Both the position numbers and the translations under genes were made by a program. The notes below the pieces were generated by a model. It made no database searches. It was not told the origin of the DNA and saw only the letters and a program-made list of their open reading frames with translations. From Pseudopedobacter sp. (GTDB lineage Bacteria > Bacteroidota > Bacteroidia > Sphingobacteriales > Sphingobacteriaceae), in contig JACMNZ010000090.1 of NCBI GenBank assembly GCA_014378285.1, forward strand, positions 1 to 10,463: a stretch of 10,463 nucleotides of DNA, read 5' to 3'. The number at the start of each line of letters is the position of its first letter. The first letter of the stretch is position 1. This document shows, piece after piece, positions 4,807-10,463 of this stretch.

Positions 4807-7341
4807 TTAATCAATGTCAGCATTCTTTAACCTCAAAGCATTCACTATCACTGAAACAGAACTAAAACTCATTGCCAATGCTGCAATCATGGGAGAAAGC
4901 AACATGCCGAAAAAGGGATAAAGTAAACCGGCAGCTATCGGAATCCCTATCACATTATAACCAAGTGCAAAAAAGAGATTTTGTTTGATGTTTCTCATCA
5001 CTTTGTGACTTAATTGCTTTGCTTTTGCAATTCCATTCAAATCTCCCTTAACTAAAGTAATTCCTGCACTCTGAATAGCTACATCAGTCCCTGTACCCAT
5101 AGCAATTCCAATATCCGCCTGGGACAATGCAGGTGCATCATTAATCCCGTCGCCAGCCATAGCTACTTTTTTACCAGAAGCTTGCATCTTTTTAATTTCT
5201 TCTAATTTATCTTGTGGCAACATTTGTGCCTTAAATCCATCCAGATTTAAAGTATCGCTTACGGCTTTGGCGGTTTCCTCATTATCGCCTGTAAACATAA
5301 TTACCTGTAAACCGTCTTTTTGTAATTTATGTATCGCTTCTTTGCTTGATTCTTTGATCTTATCTGCAATCACTACAAAACCAATCACCTTGTTTTCGAC
5401 AGCCAAATAAGAAACAGTTTTTCCCTGTTTTTGAACTGCAATAACTTCTTCACTAATCTTTGTGCTGATATTTGCTTTTACATCAGCCATCAATTTATCA
5501 TTACCCAAAGCCAATTTCTTACCGTTTAATTCTCCAATTACACCTTTACCAGTGATGGCTTCAAAATTAGATATCGGCTGTATTTTAATATTTTTTTCTT
5601 TACCATATTTTAAAGTCGCTTGCGCCAGCGGATGTTCGCTAGAACTATTTAATGCAACGATTTTTTCCAGGATTTCGTTTTCGCTGAAATCAGTTTCCAC
5701 GCTTTCTACTTTCTCTACCGATGGCTTTCCTTCAGTTACAGTTCCCGTCTTATCGATAACCAATACCTCCATTTCATTCATCTTTTCTAAAGACTCTGCA
5801 TTTTTAATCAACACACCAGACTGTGCACCTTTACCAACACCCACCATCACCGACATAGGTGTTGCAAGACCAAGTGCGCAAGGGCAGGCAATAATTAAAA
5901 CAGCAATAGCATTCACAAATGCGTAAACGTAAGAAGGCTCTGGGCCAAAAATTGCCCAAATGATAAAGGTAATTATTGAAATAAAAACAACGATTGGGAC
6001 AAAATATCCCGAAATCTTATCGGCCATTTTTTGAATGGGTGCTTTAGAACGGCTTGCACTATTTACCATTTCTATAATCTGCGAAAGCAAGGTTTCTGAA
6101 CCCACTTTTTCGGTAACCATCACAAAGGTTTTGTTCCCATTAATGGTTCCAGAACTCACCTTATCATCTTTCTTTTTTTGAACAGGGATTGGTTCTCCCG
6201 AAATCATCGATTCATCAATTACCGGTTCACCTTCATGAATGCTCCCATCAACAGGAATCTTTTCTCCGGGTTTAACCCTCAATAAATCTCCGGGATGGAT
6301 ACTATCGATGGAAACTACTTTCTCTTCTCCATCAACAATTTTAGTTGCCTTGTTTGGGGCGAGTTTTAGCAGTTCTTTAATCGCACTATTTGTTTTGCCA
6401 TGTGCCCTCGCTTCTAATAACTGACCCATTAACACCAAAGTAAGTATTACTGTTGCAGCCTCAAAATAAACAAAAACAGTACCCATTTCAGTTTTAAACT
6501 GGTCTGGAAAAACATTGGGGAATAATAACGCCACAACACTAAATAACCACGCCACCCCGGCACCGATACCTATCAATGTGAACATGTTTAAGTTCCATGT
6601 GATTATTGAACGCCATGCTCTTTCAAAAAACATCCAAGTGGCGTAAAATATAACCGGAATAGATAGTGCAAATTGTAACCAATTCCAGTATTTCAAATCC
6701 ATCAATTTATATATTGGATTGTTTGGAATCATTTCAGACATGGCAATTAAGAAGATAGGGATTGTAAAAGCAGCTGCAATTTTAAACTTTCTCAATAAGT
6801 TAAGGTAGGTTTTATCTTCTTCATCATCAGTTGCTTCCATTGGCACTAAATCCATTCCACATATTGGACATGCCCCAGGTTCGTCCTCTACAATCTCAGG
6901 GTGCATAGGACAAGTGTACTTAGTTGCTTTATTTGAAGAAGCTTCTTCCACCAAATCCATCCCGCATACTGGGCAACTGCCAGCTTTATCGTAGGTTTTA
7001 TCGCCTTCGCAATGCATTGGGCAGTAAAAAGTTCCGTTTCCGTTCTTTGCGATAGACTTGGGTTTATTGTCTTGAGGTTTGTCTTCTACCTTGTTTTTAG
7101 CATCATGGATATGGCTAAAATCCACTTCTTGTACATCAATAGGTGCTATGGTGTAATGCGTTTTGGCACTTAACGCTTCTTGCAGTTTTTCTAAAGAGAT
7201 ATGTTTATCCATTTCCACTATTGCTTCTGGTGGATTTAATGTTACCGTTGCTTTTATGCCTTCAATGGTATTTAAAGCATTTTCTGCATTTGTGCGGCAG
7301 CCATTACAGCTCATTCCACTTATTTTATAGGTATGTTTCAT
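4807..7341 (-). CDS. copA: Cu(I)-exporting P1B-type ATPase (CopA type)
   Basis: An 844-residue inner-membrane ATPase that exports Cu(I) from the cytoplasm. An N-terminal HMA domain carries GMSCNGC (residues 9-15, Cys12 and Cys15). Two tandem heavy-metal-binding modules follow: CPMH at 107-110 with CPVCGMD at 123-129, and CPMHPE at 144-149 with CPICGMD at 158-164. The transport core starts near 185. The actuator motif is SGEP at 381-384; the transmembrane metal site CPC is at 486-488; the phosphorylated aspartate is Asp530 in DKTGT; the nucleotide-domain His-Pro is at 570-571; and GDGIND is at 730-735. The late helices carry YN (795-796) with a following Pro and M-x-x-SS (MSFSS, 824-828), which is the P1B-1 Cu(I) signature. 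The ATG start puts the HMA domain at its usual position. The DUF3347 gene follows by 11 bases. A 149-base gap separates it from the zinc ATPase upstream, so it may have its own promoter. Confidence 0.96.
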   Translation of the reverse strand: MKHTYKISGMSCNGCRTNAENALNTIEGIKATVTLNPPEAIVEMDKHISLEKLQEALSAKTHYTIAPIDVQEVDFSHIHDAKNKVEDKPQDNKPKSIAKNGNGTFYCPMHCEGDKTYDKAGSCPVCGMDLVEEASSNKATKYTCPMHPEIVEDEPGACPICGMDLVPMEATDDEEDKTYLNLLRKFKIAAAFTIPIFLIAMSEMIPNNPIYKLMDLKYWNWLQFALSIPVIFYATWMFFERAWRSIITWNLNMFTLIGIGAGVAWLFSVVALLFPNVFPDQFKTEMGTVFVYFEAATVILTLVLMGQLLEARAHGKTNSAIKELLKLAPNKATKIVDGEEKVVSIDSIHPGDLLRVKPGEKIPVDGSIHEGEPVIDESMISGEPIPVQKKKDDKVSSGTINGNKTFVMVTEKVGSETLLSQIIEMVNSASRSKAPIQKMADKISGYFVPIVVFISIITFIIWAIFGPEPSYVYAFVNAIAVLIIACPCALGLATPMSVMVGVGKGAQSGVLIKNAESLEKMNEMEVLVIDKTGTVTEGKPSVEKVESVETDFSENEILEKIVALNSSSEHPLAQATLKYGKEKNIKIQPISNFEAITGKGVIGELNGKKLALGNDKLMADVKANISTKISEEVIAVQKQGKTVSYLAVENKVIGFVVIADKIKESSKEAIHKLQKDGLQVIMFTGDNEETAKAVSDTLNLDGFKAQMLPQDKLEEIKKMQASGKKVAMAGDGINDAPALSQADIGIAMGTGTDVAIQSAGITLVKGDLNGIAKAKQLSHKVMRNIKQNLFFALGYNVIGIPIAAGLLYPFFGMLLSPMIAALAMSFSSVSVIVNALRLKNADID

Positions 7342-7490
7342 GGTTCTTTTTATACAAAAATACTGTTCCTATACAGGATGCTGTTATATAATTATGGGTT
7401 AGATTTATAAGATTCGTAGTTTTATTTTTTATAAGTAATCAGCTCTAATTGCAATATAATTCACTCAACTCCAAATCCTGCATCAACACA
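7342..7490 (-). promoter_or_regulatory. Probable promoter/operator region of the copper ATPase gene
   Basis: This 149-base AT-rich gap is the largest in the minus-strand cluster. Reading in the direction of transcription, a TATTTTTG box (7355-7362 on the reverse strand) matches the Bacteroidota -7 consensus TAnnTTTG and lies 13 bases before the ATG. No matching TTG -33 box is visible at the usual distance. Just upstream is a short dyad, TCCT-GTAT-AGGA (7367-7378), which falls where a MerR-type or other metal-responsive regulator could bind. No terminator hairpin after the zinc ATPase is visible, so read-through from upstream remains possible. Confidence 0.4.
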
Positions 7491-9470
7491 TTAAATATCA
7501 ATTTTCTGAATCCTTACTGCATTTAAAATTGCTAGCAAAGCTACGCCAACATCGGCAATTACAGCTTCCCATAAAGTGGCAATTCCGCCAGCACCTAAGG
7601 CTAAAACGATAACTTTAACACCCATTGCCAAGGTAATATTTTGCCAAACAATATTCTTAGTAAGTTTTCCAATTTTTATGGCTTGTACAATTTTAGAAGG
7701 CTCATCATTTTGGATTACTACATCGGCGGTTTCTATAGTTGCGTCACTTCCCAAACCACCCATAGCTATACCTGCGTCTGCCAAAGCTATAACTGGCGCA
7801 TCATTTACGCCATCGCCAACAAAGGCTATCCTTTCGCCTTGGTCTTTCAATTTCTGTACTTTTGTAACTTTATCTTCAGGGAGTAAACCACCATAAGCTT
7901 TTTCTATACCTAAATATTTGGCGACACTGTCTACCACGCTTTGTTTATCTCCACTCAGCATCACAACTTTAATATTTTGCTTCTTCATCAAGTCGATAGC
8001 ATGTTTAGCGTCTTCTTTAATTTCATCAGCAATGGTAATGTATCCAGCATATTTTCCATCAACGGAAATCACCACAATGGTATCCTCTATTTTTTGGATG
8101 GCTTCATCAAAGGTTATATTAAACTTTTGGAGTAGTTTTGCATTACCTGCCAATACTTCTTTTCCATCTATATTTCCTTTTAGACCATGACCTGCAATTT
8201 CTTCAACCTCGGTAATACTTATCCCGTTAAAAATATCTCCAGCATATTCTTTTACAGCTAAAGCAATAGGGTGTGTAGATTTACTTTCTAAAGCGGCAGC
8301 CAATATCACCAGTTCTTTTTCTTCGAAATGATTGGTGAAAACTTTTTGGACTTTGAAAACGCCTCTTGTGAGTGTGCCAGTTTTATCCATCACTATAGTA
8401 GTGATTTTGGTCATCACATCTAAAAAGTTGCCTCCCTTAAATAAAATACCATGTTTAGAAGCCAATCCAATTCCTCCAAAATAACCCAGAGGAATAGAGA
8501 CCACTAAGGCACAAGGACAGCTAATGACTAGAAACACCAATCCTCGGTAAAACCAATTCTGAAAATCATAATCGGCAACAAAAAGATAGGGACCAAAAAC
8601 AAGCAATAAAGCCAAGCCGAAAACAATTGGTGTATACACCTTAGCAAAACGAGAGATGAACAATTGCGTTTGAGATTTACGAGCCGTGGCATCCTGCACC
8701 ATTTCTAAAATTTTACTAAGCTTACTATCTTTAAATGCTGATGAAACTTCTATTTCTGAAACTGTATTAAGATTAATCATACCGGCATAAACAGCCTCGC
8801 CTTTGTTTTTTGTGTCAGGTTTGCTTTCTCCAGTTAATGCAGCAGAGTTAAAAGTAGCCTTGTCTGATAAAAGCTTTCCGTCTAACGCTACTTTTTCTCC
8901 AGGTTTTATTTGTATGTGTTCGCCAATGTTTACTTCAGCAGGAGCAATGGTAATGATTTTTCCTACACGGATTACATCTACGGCATCTGGTCGCACATCT
9001 AAAAGTGCTTTAATACTACGTTTTGCATTGCTTACCGCGGCACCTTGAAACCATTCTCCAATAGAATAAAAAACCATTACTGCAACCCCTTCACTGTAAG
9101 AACCAATTGTAAATGCACCTAATGTAGCTACGCTCATCAGAAAAAACTCGTTAAAAAAATCTAATCTTTTGGCTTTTCGCCATGCTAAATCAAATACTTT
9201 ATAACCAGCAAGCAATAGGCCAATGCCATAGATTATAATTGTAATTACATTGTCTAATTCGATTCCAAATCCAAAATATAAAGTTTGCATCAATACCAAA
9301 ATTAATAGTGCTGTAAGCAATGGCCAATGGCTCATTAAGCCTTCTGTTTCGCCGTTATGGTTTTGGCTACCGTGGTCATGCCCATCATCTTGAGAGTGAT
9401 AATCTTTTTCATCTTCTTTTGTCCCGCAACAAGTATCTTTTTGCTGTTTGTTTTTTATAGTTGAATTCAT
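7491..9470 (-). CDS. Zn(II)/Cd(II)-exporting P1B-type ATPase (ZntA/CadA type)
   Basis: A 659-residue inner-membrane ATPase of the P1B-2 class, exporting Zn(II), Cd(II) or Pb(II). It has no HMA domain; the N-terminus instead carries Cys14-Cys15 and an Asp/His-rich stretch (His25, His31, His33, His38) before the first membrane helix near 50. The core motifs are TGES (213-216), CPC at 318-320 in CPCALVVSIPLGYF, the phosphorylated Asp362 in DKTGT, His400-Pro401, and GDGVND at 552-557. Lys619 and Asp640 in the last two helices are 21 residues apart, the same spacing as Lys693 and Asp714 of E. coli ZntA, both needed for Zn(II) transport. That supports a divalent-metal rather than copper specificity. 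The ATG start lies 14 bases after the stop of the 58-residue gene, indicating one transcript with it and the RND adaptor. Confidence 0.95.
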   Translation of the reverse strand: MNSTIKNKQQKDTCCGTKEDEKDYHSQDDGHDHGSQNHNGETEGLMSHWPLLTALLILVLMQTLYFGFGIELDNVITIIIYGIGLLLAGYKVFDLAWRKAKRLDFFNEFFLMSVATLGAFTIGSYSEGVAVMVFYSIGEWFQGAAVSNAKRSIKALLDVRPDAVDVIRVGKIITIAPAEVNIGEHIQIKPGEKVALDGKLLSDKATFNSAALTGESKPDTKNKGEAVYAGMINLNTVSEIEVSSAFKDSKLSKILEMVQDATARKSQTQLFISRFAKVYTPIVFGLALLLVFGPYLFVADYDFQNWFYRGLVFLVISCPCALVVSIPLGYFGGIGLASKHGILFKGGNFLDVMTKITTIVMDKTGTLTRGVFKVQKVFTNHFEEKELVILAAALESKSTHPIALAVKEYAGDIFNGISITEVEEIAGHGLKGNIDGKEVLAGNAKLLQKFNITFDEAIQKIEDTIVVISVDGKYAGYITIADEIKEDAKHAIDLMKKQNIKVVMLSGDKQSVVDSVAKYLGIEKAYGGLLPEDKVTKVQKLKDQGERIAFVGDGVNDAPVIALADAGIAMGGLGSDATIETADVVIQNDEPSKIVQAIKIGKLTKNIVWQNITLAMGVKVIVLALGAGGIATLWEAVIADVGVALLAILNAVRIQKIDI

Positions 9471-9484
9471 GTTTATCTTTTTTT

Positions 9485-9661
9485 TTATCCTTCCAAATCA
9501 AAAAACCATTCTTCGGCTTGGTAAATCCCCAATTTAATGGCTTCAGATTTTGGCATATTTTTTTCTTTCATCAATTTTTCGGCAATTTCTAACGCTTTAG
9601 CTTTTACTTCTGGACTTAAATCAGTCAGTTCTGGTTCAAATCCGTTAAATATTTTTTCCAT
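9485..9661 (-). CDS. Small soluble protein within the metal-efflux operon
   Basis: A 58-codon frame from ATG 9659-9661 to TAA 9485-9487 on the reverse strand. The product begins MEKIFNGFEPELTDLSPEVK, continues through AKALEIAEKLMKEKNMPKSE and ends AIKLGIYQAEEWFFDLEG. It is acidic to neutral, helix-rich and without Cys, signal peptide or membrane segment, so it should be cytoplasmic. The arrangement V-K-x-K-A-(L/I)-E-I-A followed by A-I...A-E-E-W recalls small YdaT-like (DUF2188-associated) proteins, a resemblance from memory that needs a profile search. It sits 45 bases after the RND adaptor and 14 bases before the zinc ATPase on the same strand, which strongly argues for co-transcription. 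Coding status is supported by the tight packing, ATG start and protein-like composition. Whether it affects metal export or is merely carried along is unknown. Confidence 0.83.
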   Translation of the reverse strand: MEKIFNGFEPELTDLSPEVKAKALEIAEKLMKEKNMPKSEAIKLGIYQAEEWFFDLEG

Positions 9662-9706
9662 TATTTTATTTATTAATATTTTGTAGATGAATGTTTTGAG
9701 TTGTTA

Positions 9707-10463
9707 TTATTCTTCCTCGCTATTTTTCAATTTAGATAGCAAATCATAAGCCCCTTTTAAAACAATGTTACCTTTTGTTTGAAGTTGAGCAGGTAATTGA
9801 ACTTCAATATATCCCTCGTTAACAATACCTGTGGTAATAGACGTCATCTTAAAATGGAAGGATTCTCCCGCCGCCTCTTTCTGCTGGTCCGTTTCTCCTT
9901 TTTTATGTTCGTGGGGTTGCTTGGTATTTCCATCTTGGGCAATGAAAATATATTTTTTCCCTTCAAAATCTACCACGGCAGATTCTGGTAAGGCAAGCAC
10001 CTCCACATTCCCGGTTTCAATAAACGCCTTCAAATAAGTTCCTGGAATAAATGCTCCAGATGAGCCAGAAGCAACACTGTGTACCGTAATGGTTTTATCA
10101 GCATTGATTTCCTTCCCCACCAAAGTTACCGTTGCCGAACGCTCTGTGCTATCATTGGTCAAATAGAAACGAACTTTTTGTCCTGATTTAACCTTAGCCG
10201 CATCTTTTTCAAATACGTTGAGCTCCACATGAAGATTTGCCCCATTCACAATTTCAAAAAGCACATCATTGGTATTCACAAATTTGCCCACATTAACATT
10301 TACCTTGGTTACAGAACCATTGATAGGGGCGTAAATATTGATTTGACTGCGGATGTTTCCCGCATTTAAACTATTGGGGTTAATATTAATCAGCCTTAAT
10401 CTTTCTGCCAGTGCATTCACTCTCGCCAATGTACTTTGGTAATTTGCCTTAGACTGCTGTAAA
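9707..10463 (-). CDS. RND efflux periplasmic adaptor (CzcB/CusB type), partial
   Basis: The C-terminal 251 or so residues of a membrane-fusion protein; the frame remains open to the right edge, so the start lies outside. The TTG at 10427-10429 is internal. The visible part starts in the coiled-coil hairpin (QQSKANYQSTLARVNALAE). It then has the second half of the lipoyl-like domain (INIYAPINGSVTKVNVNVG), the beta-barrel (LHVELNVFEKDAAKVKSGQK) and the membrane-proximal domain (ALPESAVVDFEGKKYIFIAQ, later GIVNEGYIEVQL and KGNIVLKGAYDLLSKLKNSEEE). A hydrophilic insertion near its C-terminal end contains His, Lys and Glu (QPHEHKKGETDQQKE), a plausible metal-binding loop. Adaptors of this type join an inner-membrane RND pump to an outer-membrane channel, moving Zn, Co, Cd or Cu out of the periplasm. 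The neighbours favour a divalent-metal role. The pump and channel genes are expected to the right. Confidence 0.92.
   Translation of the reverse strand, partial: LQQSKANYQSTLARVNALAERLRLININPNSLNAGNIRSQINIYAPINGSVTKVNVNVGKFVNTNDVLFEIVNGANLHVELNVFEKDAAKVKSGQKVRFYLTNDSTERSATVTLVGKEINADKTITVHSVASGSSGAFIPGTYLKAFIETGNVEVLALPESAVVDFEGKKYIFIAQDGNTKQPHEHKKGETDQQKEAAGESFHFKMTSITTGIVNEGYIEVQLPAQLQTKGNIVLKGAYDLLSKLKNSEEE

Noticed and set aside
5462..5926. Long open frame on the + strand, antisense to the copper ATPase
   Set aside because: It lies wholly inside a gene with every P1B motif intact. Its Ser/Pro/Thr-rich, motif-free product is typical of a shadow frame.
7576..8190. Several + strand open frames antisense to the zinc ATPase
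   Set aside because: They overlap one another in different frames and oppose a conserved coding sequence. None has a recognisable domain.
10427..10429. TTG as a real start of the RND adaptor
   Set aside because: The frame stays open to the window edge, and the upstream residues (QQSKANYQST) continue the coiled-coil hairpin. The gene is cut by the edge rather than starting here.
1..10463. CRISPR array, tRNA or rRNA gene, insertion sequence, or phage attachment site
   Set aside because: No spaced direct repeats, cloverleaf-like segments, transposase motifs or terminal inverted repeats were seen.

Overview
The window looks like chromosomal DNA of a low-GC member of the Bacteroidota, most likely a Pedobacter- or Sphingobacteriaceae-like organism. 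The evidence is the AT-rich base composition, the absence of clear Shine-Dalgarno sequences before starts, several TTG starts, and proteins typical of that group: a UMF1/Atg22 transporter, a DUF2147 protein, a DUF3347 lipoprotein and a CPC-SIPLGYF type zinc ATPase. The taxon is inferred from protein style, not from a marker gene.

Left part (1-4185), housekeeping and small unknown genes. A 5'-truncated small protein overlaps by 4 bases a PhnP-like metallo-beta-lactamase-fold hydrolase. A 464-base gene-poor gap follows and holds the remains of a decayed gene (about 1036-1254, in-frame stop at 1099). Next come a secreted DUF2147 protein on the + strand and, converging on it with overlapping stop codons, a two-gene minus-strand unit: a zinc-ribbon plus membrane-anchor protein and a four-helix membrane protein, butted together with no spacing. 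Divergent from these is a UMF1/Atg22-family MFS transporter. It ends at a probable bidirectional hairpin terminator shared with a 49-residue hydrophobic protein on the minus strand (4036-4185).

Right part (4262-10463), a minus-strand heavy-metal export cluster. In order of transcription, from the right edge leftward: the C-terminal part of an RND periplasmic adaptor (CzcB/CusB type, cut by the window end); a 58-residue soluble protein (9485-9661); a Zn/Cd-type P1B ATPase whose N-terminus carries Cys-Cys and a His-rich stretch instead of an HMA domain; a Cu(I)-type P1B ATPase with one HMA domain and two tandem CPM/CxxCGM metal-binding modules; and a DUF3347 lipoprotein. Together these would take transition metals from cytoplasm to periplasm (ATPases) and across the outer envelope (RND tripartite pump, whose inner-membrane and outer-membrane parts presumably lie beyond the right edge), with the lipoprotein as a possible periplasmic copper-handling partner.

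Nothing here is an obviously new defence or mobile system. The points most worth a second look are the two small genes (49 and 58 residues), the decayed gene, the unusual N-terminal metal-binding regions, and a short dyad upstream of the copper ATPase.
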